DNA of 41,673 bases from Saccharothrix coeruleofusca. GTDB lineage: Bacteria > Actinomycetota > Actinomycetes > Mycobacteriales > Pseudonocardiaceae. A model generated the notes under the pieces. That model made no database searches, was not told the origin of the DNA, and saw only the letters and a program-made list of their open reading frames with translations. The stretch lies in assembly GCF_014648515.1 (NCBI RefSeq), contig NZ_BMRG01000019.1, forward strand, positions 103,985 to 145,657. Direction: 5' to 3'. The stretch's first letter is position 1; each line of letters opens with the position of its first letter. Below are positions 25,190 through 32,885 of the stretch, piece by piece. The position numbers were made by a program, and so were the translations under genes.

Positions 25190-25933
25190 ATGGTCAAATC
25201 ACTGCGCGACTGGGTCGCCGACGACGTGGCACCGGTCCGGGACAAGTCGATCCCCTGGCTGTCGCAGCACCACTTCTTCCGCGACCCGATCCGGCCCGTG
25301 CGCGTCGACCCCTCCTACTTCTTCTCCCCCGCCGACGGCGTCATCCTCTACCAGGACGTCGTGCGGCCCGACGGCCCGGTCATCGACATCAAGGGCAGCC
25401 CGTACACCGTGCGCGCGGCCCTGCGCGACGAGTCCTACGCCGCCACCAGCCTGGTCATCGGCATCTTCATGACCTTCTACGACGTGCACATCAACCGCGT
25501 CCCCTACTCCGGCAGGCTGTCCTACCGGGAGCTCAGCGCGATCGACACGATCAACCGCCCCATGCTGGACATGGAGAAGGGACTGGTCGACGAGCTGCGG
25601 ATCAGGGCCGACGCCACGGACTACCTGTGGCACAACCAGCGGATGGTCAACCGGATCGACGTCCCCGCCCTGCGGCAGTCCTACTACGTCCTGCAGATCG
25701 CCGACTACGACGTGGACTCGATCACCCCGTTCGCGCTCGGCCAGAACCGGCCCGTCGGGCAGGGCAAGCGGTTCTCCCAGATCCGCTTCGGCTCGCAGGT
25801 CGACCTGATCATCCCCCTGTCCGACCACTACGACTTCGTCCCGCTGTGCGAGCCGGGATGCCACGTCGAAGCAGGCAACGACGCGCTGGTGCGCGTGGTG
25901 CCGACCCAGGCGACGAAAGGACCGCGCCCGTGA
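25190..25933 (+). CDS. Phosphatidylserine decarboxylase-like pyruvoyl enzyme
   Basis: Protein of 247 aa with the fold pattern of phosphatidylserine decarboxylases. FSPADG contains Asp49 (45-50), the IKGSPYTV strand is at 68-75, DVHINRVPYSG contains His100, and FGSQVDL (200-206) contains the Gly201-Ser202 pair. In this family the Gly-Ser bond is cut and Ser becomes the pyruvoyl group. No phospholipid gene is adjacent, and it sits 28 bp after the ketosynthase and overlaps the next gene (GTGA). It is therefore more likely a pathway decarboxylase for a small carboxylate than a lipid enzyme. Family members outside lipid metabolism exist, such as the fungal tryptophan decarboxylase PsiD. There is no N-terminal membrane helix. 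Confidence 0.85.
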   Translation: MVKSLRDWVADDVAPVRDKSIPWLSQHHFFRDPIRPVRVDPSYFFSPADGVILYQDVVRPDGPVIDIKGSPYTVRAALRDESYAATSLVIGIFMTFYDVHINRVPYSGRLSYRELSAIDTINRPMLDMEKGLVDELRIRADATDYLWHNQRMVNRIDVPALRQSYYVLQIADYDVDSITPFALGQNRPVGQGKRFSQIRFGSQVDLIIPLSDHYDFVPLCEPGCHVEAGNDALVRVVPTQATKGPRP

Positions 25934-26868
25934 CCGCCCCCGTGGACCGCCCCCTCAACCCCACCCAGTTCGACGTGCCCGCGTTCCTGCTCAACGCGCC
26001 GTTCTCCTACTCCACCGAGGTGCCCAACAACGTCTGGATGGAGGAGATCGCCGAGGAGGAGCGACGCCCGGACATGCGCAGGGCGATGACCCAGTTCCTC
26101 GCCCTCTACCGGTACCTGGCCGCCGAGAGCCTGGTCTACCTGCTGCCCACGCCGCGCTTGAACGGGTTGCAGGACCTGGTGTTCACCGCGAACCTGGGCA
26201 TCGTGCTGGACCACCTGCCCGACCGGAACACGGTGGTGCTGGCCAACTTCAGCTCCCCGCCGCGCGTCGGCGAGACCGAGGTGGGCAGGCGGTTCTTCGA
26301 GTCGATGGGCTACCGGGTGGTGGTGCCCGAGACGAAGTTCGAGGGCGAGGCCGAGCTGAAGCACCTGCACGACAACGTCTACGTCGGCGGGTACGGCCTG
26401 CGCTCGCAGCCGGAGACCTACGACTGGTTCGAGCGCTCCTACGACATGACCGTGGTCAAGGTGGCCATGACCGACCCGCGCCTCTACCACCTGGACTGCC
26501 TGGTGTTCCCGATCACCCGCGAGCAGACGCTGGTGTGCACCGAGGCGCTGGACCCGCAGGACCTGCGCCTGCTGGAGAAGCACACCGAGGTCATCGACGT
26601 GTCCACCCGCGCCGCCTATCCGGGGCTGTGCAACTCGGTGCGCCTGCACAACATCGTCCTCAACGCCTCGCACATCCACGACCTGCGCGCGGGCACCGAG
26701 GAGTACCAGGCCGAGCTCGCCAAGAACCGGGAGCTGGAGGACATCGCGAGCCGTCTCGGCTTCGAGGTCGCCCTGATCAACCTGAGCGAGTTCGCCAAGG
26801 GCGGCGCCATGCTGTCGTGCATGGTCATGCACCTCAACCGCCACTCCTACCGGTTCACCCTCCTCTGA
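25930..26868 (+). CDS. DDAH/arginine-deiminase-like guanidino enzyme
   Basis: Protein of 312 aa of the guanidino-group-modifying superfamily, nearest to dimethylarginine dimethylaminohydrolases. FTAN is at 85-88, FEGE at 138-141 followed by GYGLRS, PRLYHLD contains catalytic His187, and LSEFAKGGAMLSCM contains catalytic Cys297. Where relatives show FEG--GDAL, this protein has FEGEAELKHL, so one acidic position differs. It could hydrolyse a guanidine to ureido or amine, or transfer an amidine group; sequence alone does not decide. GTG 25930 overlaps the previous stop. It is the last gene of the operon and the clue that the product or a precursor carries a guanidine. Confidence 0.85.
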   Translation: MTAPVDRPLNPTQFDVPAFLLNAPFSYSTEVPNNVWMEEIAEEERRPDMRRAMTQFLALYRYLAAESLVYLLPTPRLNGLQDLVFTANLGIVLDHLPDRNTVVLANFSSPPRVGETEVGRRFFESMGYRVVVPETKFEGEAELKHLHDNVYVGGYGLRSQPETYDWFERSYDMTVVKVAMTDPRLYHLDCLVFPITREQTLVCTEALDPQDLRLLEKHTEVIDVSTRAAYPGLCNSVRLHNIVLNASHIHDLRAGTEEYQAELAKNRELEDIASRLGFEVALINLSEFAKGGAMLSCMVMHLNRHSYRFTLL

Positions 26869-26903
26869 TCGTCCCCGCCCGCTCGGGAACCCCATCAGCC
26901 CAC

Positions 26904-26936
26904 GAGGAGGCGGCCTGCCGCCGCGGCCGCCTCCTC
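26904..26936. terminator. Perfect 11-bp hairpin between convergent genes
   Basis: GAGGAGGCGGC (26904-26914) pairs exactly with 26926-26936 around an 11-nt GC-rich loop. It starts 36 bp after the stop of the last exporter-operon gene and lies before the end of the convergent gene at 27004, so it can serve both. Confidence 0.65.
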
Positions 26937-27003
26937 GATGTAGGGCGGCAGGCACCGGACGGCCTCGTCGTCGACGCCAGGAGGTCCCGGCGGCCGCACC
27001 CCG

Positions 27004-27543
27004 TCACACCGTGTTCAACTCGGCCAACCTGGCCAGGATTCGCGGCGCCAGCTCCGACGGTGCCAGGCGGTAGTCGACCCAGCGGTCGCGGGCGTCGGGC
27101 TTCATCGAGGCGTAGAACCTGTACCGGTCCCTGCTCGTCGGCCTCCCCGCGCCCGCGGCGTACACCTGGCTGGGCACCAACCACGCGGTCATGATCGCGC
27201 CGCGGTCGACGTCCACGGCGATGAACAGCATGTCGAGGTTCGGACGGCGCCGGAAGGTCTGCGCGCGGACGAACGCCACGAACGTCTCCGACCGCACCCT
27301 CTTGCTGTCCGACATGCGCGCCTTGACCTGCACGGCCAGCGTCGCGCTGCTGTCCCGCCGGTTGAACACCAGGTCCACGCCCTCGTCGTCGACCAGAGAG
27401 GTCGACACGTTCAACTCACCCCGCGACGCCAACATGCACGACGCCGCGACGAGGTACTCCGCGGCCTTCCCCATCCGCCCCGCCGACGGCGACCTGTCCG
27501 GCTCGTCGTCAACACCGTCGGCACCGCCGTTGTCCTCGGTCAT
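27004..27543 (-). CDS. Nuclease-fold (DUF4365-like) protein
   Basis: Hypothetical protein of 179 aa. The pattern GKAAEYLVAASCMLASRGELNV, then DDEGVDLVFNRRDSS and LAVQVKARM, resembles the PD-(D/E)xK nuclease core: an acidic residue before GVDLVF and a Q-x-K strand. Such proteins include DUF4365 and Mrr-like families, found in restriction and defence settings, but no methylase or partner gene is beside it. The first 24 residues are acidic and may be unstructured. A second start at the Met before GKAAEY is possible. It runs convergently to the exporter operon and likely marks its end. Confidence 0.6.
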   Translation of the reverse strand: MTEDNGGADGVDDEPDRSPSAGRMGKAAEYLVAASCMLASRGELNVSTSLVDDEGVDLVFNRRDSSATLAVQVKARMSDSKRVRSETFVAFVRAQTFRRRPNLDMLFIAVDVDRGAIMTAWLVPSQVYAAGAGRPTSRDRYRFYASMKPDARDRWVDYRLAPSELAPRILARLAELNTV

Positions 27544-27735
27544 GACACGACATCATCCGGCACGTCCCGCCCTTGCGCGCGGCACGGGGCGGGGCGGCAC
27601 CCGGTCCGCAGGCGACCGCCGGATCTGGGTGTTCCCTGTGAATGCGCCGCCGCGACCGCGGTCAGGGGCCGGATTCCCCCGGTTCTCACAGGAACTCCCA
27701 GTGATCGATCAGGTCGGGTCGCCACTCTCGGCACC

Positions 27736-28650
27736 ATGACGATGATCGACGTGCGGGGGCTGACCAAGCGGTACGGCCCCGACACCGTGGTGGACGACTT
27801 GTCGTTCACCGTCGAGGCCGGACAGGTGACCGGGTTCCTCGGGCCCAACGGCGCGGGCAAGTCCACGACCATGCGGATGATCCTCGGGCTGGCCGCGCCC
27901 ACCAGCGGCTCGGCCACCGTCGGCGGACGCCGCTACCGCGACCTGCCCGCGCCGCTGACCGAGGTGGGCGCGCTGCTCGACGCGGGCGCTGTGCACGGCG
28001 ACCGGAAGGCCCGCGACCACCTGCTGGCGCTGGCCGTCGGCAGCGGACTGCCCCGGCGCCGGGTGGACGAAGTGCTCGCGCGAACCGGGCTGGAGGGCGT
28101 GGCGGGCAGGCGGGCGGGTGGCTTCTCGCTCGGCATGCGGCAGCGGCTGGGCATCGCGGCGGCCCTGCTCGGCGACCCGCGGGTGCTGATCTTCGACGAA
28201 CCGGTGAACGGGCTCGCCCCCGAGGGCATCCGCTGGATCCGGGGCTTCATGCGCTCCCTGGCCCGCGAGGGCCGTGCGGTGCTGGTCTCCAGCCACCTCA
28301 TGAGCGAGATGGCGCAGACCGCCGACCACCTGGTCGTGATCGGCCGCGGCAGGCTCGTCGCCGACACGAGCGTGAGCGAGTTCCTGCGCGGCAGCGGGGA
28401 GGGCACGGTGCTCGTCCGCACCGGTGAGCCCGCCGCGTTCACCCCCCTGCTGACCGCGGCGGGCGCCACCGTGCGGGAAGGGCCCGAGTCGTCGCTGGTG
28501 GTCTCCGGCCTGACCGGCGAGGAGATCGGCAAGCTCGCCGCGTACCACGGCGTCGCGCTCAGCGAGCTCACCCCGCGCCGCCCCTCGTTGGAGGACGCCT
28601 TCATGGAGCTGACCAGGGACAGCGTCGAGTACCGGGGGGTGACCGCGTGA
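27736..28650 (+). CDS. ABC-2 transporter ATPase
   Basis: ATP-binding protein of 304 aa of the bacitracin/daunorubicin-resistance type. Walker A is GPNGAGKST, the signature is FSLGMRQRLGIAAALLGDP and Walker B is LIFDEPVNGLAPEG. The C-terminal domain of about 85 residues (LVVSGLTGEEIGKLA...) is typical of this subgroup. The ATG at 27736 has no clear ribosome site; ATG 27742 is an alternative. It overlaps the permease start (28647) and is followed by a streptophobe protein and a two-component system, the usual setting for a cell-envelope stress or antimicrobial peptide export pump. Confidence 0.92.
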   Translation: MTMIDVRGLTKRYGPDTVVDDLSFTVEAGQVTGFLGPNGAGKSTTMRMILGLAAPTSGSATVGGRRYRDLPAPLTEVGALLDAGAVHGDRKARDHLLALAVGSGLPRRRVDEVLARTGLEGVAGRRAGGFSLGMRQRLGIAAALLGDPRVLIFDEPVNGLAPEGIRWIRGFMRSLAREGRAVLVSSHLMSEMAQTADHLVVIGRGRLVADTSVSEFLRGSGEGTVLVRTGEPAAFTPLLTAAGATVREGPESSLVVSGLTGEEIGKLAAYHGVALSELTPRRPSLEDAFMELTRDSVEYRGVTA

Positions 28651-29441
28651 ACGGCGTCGCGCGGCGGGCGCGGTTCGGCCACACCCTGCACGCGGAGTGG
28701 GTGAAGTTCCGCAGCCTGCGCTCCACCTGGTACATGCTCGTCTGCCTGTTCGCGGTCGGGCTCGGCGTCATGGCCCTGGCCATGGGGCGGGCGGGCGAGA
28801 CCTACCGGGGCGCGTCGGCTGCCGAGCGGCTGGCGTGGGACCCGACCAACCTCAGCCTGACCTCGTACCTGGTGGCCCAGCTGATCATCGGGGTGCACGG
28901 CACGCTGGTCGTCACCTCCGAGTACGCCACCGGCCTGGTGCGGACGTCGCTGGCGGCCACGCCGCGCAGGCACCGGCTGCTCGCGGCCAAGGTGGTGGTG
29001 ACCACCGCCGTGGCCGTGGTGGCGGGCCAGGCGCTGATGTTCGCCGCTTTCCTGCTCGGCCAGGCGCTCCTGGCCGCCCAGGACGTGCCGAACGCGGCGC
29101 TGGGCGATCCCGGCGTGCTCTCCGCCGTGGCGGGCGGCGGGCTCTACCTCTCGGCGATCGCGCTGCTGGGGATCGGCCTAGGCACGATCCTGCGCGCCAC
29201 GGCGGGCGCGATCGCCACGTTGGTGGGCATCGTGTTCCTGGTGCCCGCCCTGTCCGGTCTGCTCCCCTCGTGGCTGCGGGGTCTGCTCGACTTCTGGCCG
29301 AGCCAGGGCGCCGCGGCGGTGTTCACGACGGTCCCCGACCCCGCCCACCCGCACCCCTGGCTGAACCTGGGCGGCATGTGCCTGGGCATCGCCGCCGTGC
29401 TGGCCGCCGGGTTCGTCCTCTTCCACCGCCGGGACGTGTGA
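28647..29441 (+). CDS. ABC-2 family permease
   Basis: Membrane protein of 264 aa with about six helices, for example WYMLVCLFAVGLGVMALAM, LVAQLIIGVHGTLVVTSEYA, TTAVAVVAGQALMFAAFLL and LGGMCLGIAAVLAAGFVLF. It starts with EWVKFRSLRSTWY, the standard opening of BcrB/YhaP-like ABC-2 permeases. EYATGLVRTSLAATPRR is the usual first cytoplasmic block. It pairs with the ATPase just upstream. The start GTG 28647 overlaps the ATPase stop. Confidence 0.9.
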   Translation: MNGVARRARFGHTLHAEWVKFRSLRSTWYMLVCLFAVGLGVMALAMGRAGETYRGASAAERLAWDPTNLSLTSYLVAQLIIGVHGTLVVTSEYATGLVRTSLAATPRRHRLLAAKVVVTTAVAVVAGQALMFAAFLLGQALLAAQDVPNAALGDPGVLSAVAGGGLYLSAIALLGIGLGTILRATAGAIATLVGIVFLVPALSGLLPSWLRGLLDFWPSQGAAAVFTTVPDPAHPHPWLNLGGMCLGIAAVLAAGFVLFHRRDV

Positions 29442-30625
29442 TGGCGGCGTGGCGTGACGTGCTCCGGGGTGCCGCGGCGGCGGTCGCGGCACTGGCGGGC
29501 ATGGCGGCCGTGGCCACGGCCGGGCTGGCGCTGCTGGACGCGGGGCGGATCGGCGGGTTCGGCGGGCTGACGGCGGCCGTGGTCGCCCTGGCCGTGGGCG
29601 GCTCGGCGGAGTTCGACGCGGTGCGGGCGGGTGACCTGCCGCTCGTGGTGCGGGGCGGCGTCGGCGTGGTGCCGTTGGGGGTCACGCTGGTCGGCACCGT
29701 GGTGTTGGGCTGGCTGCTGCTGCGTCACCGGGACAGGTTGCTCGTCCGTGGGGCGGCGGCGGCCGTGACCTTCCTCGCGGGTGTCGTGGCGGTGGTGGCG
29801 GCGGCTCGGGGCGCGGTGACGCTGCCCGGTGGTGGGGCGGCGCTGCCCGGCGGTGCGGCGGCGGGTGGCGGGTCCGGTGTCTGCGGGCTTCCCGAGGTGG
29901 GTCCCTTCGGCCGCGGTGGGTCCGTCGGCGCGCTCGATGTCGGGTTCTCCGTGCCCCTCTGGCCGACGTTGGCCGGTGCGGTGGCTTGGGTGTGCGCGGT
30001 CGTGGGACTGTGCTGGCTGGTCGTGCGGTTCCGGATCGCGGTGCGCGGTGCGCTGTGGGTGGTGGGCGGGCTCAGCGCCGTGTGCCTGCTCGCCGCGTGG
30101 GCGGCGGGCGGAGCGATGGCGGTGGGCGGTGTCCTGCTGGTGCTGCCGCTGGTGGTTTTCGGGGTGCTGTCGCTCGGCTTGGGCGTGCCGTGGGCGGTGA
30201 GGTCGGACGGCCCGCTCTCGTGCGTCCTCGACGGTGTCGCGCCTCCCGCGCCAGGCGGGTCGCTGACGTGGGTGGCGTCGGCCGTGCTGCTGGTCCTGGG
30301 CATCGTGGTCGCACTGGCCGGTGCGCGGGACGGTGGGCCGCTGCGCCGTGCCGCGCGCGACGGCGCGGTGACGAGCGCGGTGGTGGGCGTGCCGCTGGGC
30401 GTCCTGGCGTTGCGGGCCGGGGTGTCGGTGGAACTCGGCGTCGGCGCCTTCGGGTTCTCGTTCCCGCTGCTGGAGGCGTGGGCGGCGACGAACCCCCTGG
30501 CCGCGTTGGGAATGGGGTGCGCGGGCGGCGCGGCGGCGGGCTTCGCGGGCAGCCTGCTCGTCCGGGGTGCCCTCCGGTGGGCGTCCGTATCCTGGCCCGC
30601 GTGGAGGAACCGGAGCGGGCGATGA
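29441..30625 (+). CDS. Streptophobe-family membrane protein
   Basis: Very hydrophobic protein of 394 aa, rich in Val, Ala, Gly and Leu, with about nine or ten predicted helices. The stretch GGLTAAVVALAVGGSAEF and then VVPLGVTLVGTVVLGWLLLR fit the actinobacterial streptophobe family, whose function is not known. ATG 29441 shares its A with the permease stop TGA. Its end overlaps the response regulator gene (ATGA). Placement between an ABC-2 pump and a two-component system suggests a role in sensing or immunity at the membrane; that is inference. Confidence 0.75.
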   Translation: MAAWRDVLRGAAAAVAALAGMAAVATAGLALLDAGRIGGFGGLTAAVVALAVGGSAEFDAVRAGDLPLVVRGGVGVVPLGVTLVGTVVLGWLLLRHRDRLLVRGAAAAVTFLAGVVAVVAAARGAVTLPGGGAALPGGAAAGGGSGVCGLPEVGPFGRGGSVGALDVGFSVPLWPTLAGAVAWVCAVVGLCWLVVRFRIAVRGALWVVGGLSAVCLLAAWAAGGAMAVGGVLLVLPLVVFGVLSLGLGVPWAVRSDGPLSCVLDGVAPPAPGGSLTWVASAVLLVLGIVVALAGARDGGPLRRAARDGAVTSAVVGVPLGVLALRAGVSVELGVGAFGFSFPLLEAWAATNPLAALGMGCAGGAAAGFAGSLLVRGALRWASVSWPAWRNRSGR

Positions 30626-31311
30626 CGCTGCTGGTGGTGGACGACGAGCCCACCGTGCGGGAACTGCTGTCCGCGACGCTGCGCTTCGCCGGGTTCCGGG
30701 TGACCTCCGCGTCGACCGGGGCCGAGGCGGTCGCCTCGGCCACCGCGCAGCCGCCCGATCTGGTGCTGCTCGACGTGATGCTGCCGGACGTGGACGGGTT
30801 CGAGGTGGTCCGGCGGCTGCGCGAGCAGGGCGCGCAGGGCCGCCGGGGGCCGGTCCCCGTCCTGTTCCTCACCGCGCGGGACCGCCAGGCCGACAAGGTC
30901 GCGGGCCTGGCCCTGGGGGCCGACGACTACGTGACCAAGCCGTTCGACCTGGAGGAGCTGATCGCCCGCATCCGCGCGATCCTGCGCCGCACCTCGGGTC
31001 CGCGAGCGGGGGTGCTGGTGGTGGGCGCGCTCGCGCTCGACGTCGAGGGGCACCGGGTGACGCGGGCCGGGCTGCCCGTCCGCGTCTCCCCCACCGAGTT
31101 CCGGCTGCTGCGCTACCTGATGGAGAACGCCGGGCGCGTGGTGTCCAAGGCGCAGATCCTGGACCGGGTGTGGCGCTACGACTTCGGCGGCGACGCGGGC
31201 ATCGTGGACACCTACATCTCGTACCTGCGGCGCAAGGTCGACACCGAGGACCCCAAGCTGATCCACACCGTGCACGGCGTCGGGTACGTGCTGCGGGAGC
31301 CCTCGGGATGA
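30622..31311 (+). CDS. OmpR-family response regulator
   Basis: Response regulator of 229 aa. The receiver domain has the acidic pair in VVDDEP (7-8), the phosphorylated Asp51 in LLDVMLPD, Thr in LTARD and the Lys in YVTKPF. The C-terminal winged helix includes VSPTEFRLLRYLMENAGRVVSK and SYLRRKVD. ATG 30622 follows GGAG and overlaps the preceding stop. It pairs with the histidine kinase that overlaps it downstream and likely controls the ABC-2 and streptophobe genes. Confidence 0.95.
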   Translation: MTLLVVDDEPTVRELLSATLRFAGFRVTSASTGAEAVASATAQPPDLVLLDVMLPDVDGFEVVRRLREQGAQGRRGPVPVLFLTARDRQADKVAGLALGADDYVTKPFDLEELIARIRAILRRTSGPRAGVLVVGALALDVEGHRVTRAGLPVRVSPTEFRLLRYLMENAGRVVSKAQILDRVWRYDFGGDAGIVDTYISYLRRKVDTEDPKLIHTVHGVGYVLREPSG

Positions 31312-32771
31312 GGCGCGTGCTCGGCCGGTTCTCGCTGCGGGCCAGGCTCCTGCTGCTCACCGCGAGCCTGCTGCTGGCCGGGCTGGGCCTGGTCGGCGCG
31401 GTCGTGTCCGACCAGTTGGAGCGCTACCAGCTCGGCCGGGTCGACGCCCAGCTGCGCTCGTTCGGCGAGATCATCGCCCACGCCCCGGCCACCGCCTCCG
31501 TCCGCCCCCTCGACACCGCGGACCGCCCCGACCTGCTCGATCCGGCCCTGGAGGTGATCGGCGCCCCCTACCTGGTGCGCTTGGACGAGAACGGCGCGGT
31601 GGCGGGCGGTCTGCGCTCCAGCGGGCTGGACGACGCGACGCTGCCCGCGTCCGACGAGCTGCGCACCGTGCCCACCGGCGGCGCCCCCGTCGACCTGCGG
31701 GCCGCGGACGGCTCGGGGCGGTGGCGCGCGATCGCGCGCCACGTCGCCGGGTGGGACGGCACGGTCGTCATCGCCGCACCGCTGGCCGAGGCAGACGCCA
31801 CCACCGCCCGCCTGCGGACGACGAGCCTGGTCAGCGGCGCCGTGCTGCTCGTGCTGCTGACGGCGGTCGGCTGGTTCGCCCTGGGCCGGGGTCTGCGGCC
31901 GCTGCGCCGCATCGAGCACACCGCCGCCGCGATCGCCGACGGCGACCTCACGCGGCGCGTGCCGGGCCTGGCCGCGCCCACCACGGAGGTCGGTCACCTG
32001 GCGGCCTCGCTCAACACCATGCTCGGCCAGCTCGAACAGGCCTTCGCCGACCGGGCCGCGTCCGAGGCGCGCATGCGCACGTTCCTGTCCGACGTCAGCC
32101 ACGAGCTGCGCACCCCGCTGTTCGGCATCAAGGGCTCGACCGAGCTCTACCGGATGGGCGCGCTGCCCGAGCGCGCCGACGTGGACGAGGCGATGCGCCG
32201 CATCGGCCACGAGGCCACCCGGCTCACCGCCCTCACCGAAGACCTGCTCCTGCTCGCCCGGCTGGACGAGGCGCCCGAGACCCAGCTCGACCGCGCCCCG
32301 ATGGACCTGCGCACCCTGGCCAACGACGCCCGGCACGACCTGCGCGGCCTGGACCCGTCCCGCCCGGTCGAGATCACCGGTCCCGGCGGAGTCGGGCCAC
32401 CGGGCCCCGCCCCGGTCCACGCCGACGAGGACCGCCTGCGGCAGGTGGTCGCCAACCTGATCGGCAACGCCGCCACCCACACCCCAAGGGGCAGCGCGGT
32501 GCGCATCGGCGTGGGCACGGCCGACGGCCGCGCCGTGCTCGAAGTGGCGGACGAGGGCCCCGGCCTCACCGCCGACCAGGCCATGAGGGTGTTCGACCGC
32601 TTCTACCGCACCGACCGCTCCCGCAACCGCGCGGGCGGCGCCAACACCGGACTCGGCCTGGCCATCGCCCGCTCCCTCGCCCGCGCCCACGGCGGCGACG
32701 TCGAGCTCGACACGGCCTTGGGCGAGGGTGCCTGCTTCCGCCTCACTCTGCCCCTGCTCGGCGGGCACTGA
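31308..32771 (+). CDS. Sensor histidine kinase
   Basis: Membrane histidine kinase of 487 aa. A first helix (LLLLTASLLLAGLGLVGAVV) is followed by an extracytoplasmic sensor region of about 130 residues, a second helix (LVSGAVLLVLLTAVGWFAL) and a HAMP linker. The H-box SDVSHELRTPLFGIKG carries the phospho-acceptor His265. The ATPase domain has NLIGNAATHTP, DEGPGL and GLGLAIARSLARAHGG. All boxes are intact. It overlaps the response regulator gene by four bases, which supports a cognate pair. Confidence 0.95.
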   Translation: MRRVLGRFSLRARLLLLTASLLLAGLGLVGAVVSDQLERYQLGRVDAQLRSFGEIIAHAPATASVRPLDTADRPDLLDPALEVIGAPYLVRLDENGAVAGGLRSSGLDDATLPASDELRTVPTGGAPVDLRAADGSGRWRAIARHVAGWDGTVVIAAPLAEADATTARLRTTSLVSGAVLLVLLTAVGWFALGRGLRPLRRIEHTAAAIADGDLTRRVPGLAAPTTEVGHLAASLNTMLGQLEQAFADRAASEARMRTFLSDVSHELRTPLFGIKGSTELYRMGALPERADVDEAMRRIGHEATRLTALTEDLLLLARLDEAPETQLDRAPMDLRTLANDARHDLRGLDPSRPVEITGPGGVGPPGPAPVHADEDRLRQVVANLIGNAATHTPRGSAVRIGVGTADGRAVLEVADEGPGLTADQAMRVFDRFYRTDRSRNRAGGANTGLGLAIARSLARAHGGDVELDTALGEGACFRLTLPLLGGH

Positions 32772-32885
32772 GCACCCCCTCCAGCAACGCGCAATCGTGC
32801 GGAGAAGGGACTAACCCGTTGGGGCGAATCGGGTAACGGTTGGCGCAACCCCGCTGACATCATCCGTGACACAGGGGTGGTGACC

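Noticed and set aside
25190-25933. PSD-like gene as the housekeeping phosphatidylserine decarboxylase
   Set aside because: There is no phosphatidylserine synthase beside it and it is locked into a biosynthetic operon. The final check needs the rest of the genome.
1-26868. The NRPS operon and the seven-gene operon as one cluster
   Set aside because: They are 11.5 kb apart with two transporter operons and a regulator on the opposite strand between them, and share no carrier protein or regulator. They may still be co-located parts of one region, but nothing in the sequence shows it.
27636-27691. CTGTGA and TCACAG inverted halves before the ABC-2 genes
   Set aside because: Six-base halves 44 bp apart are expected by chance at this GC content and have no further symmetry.
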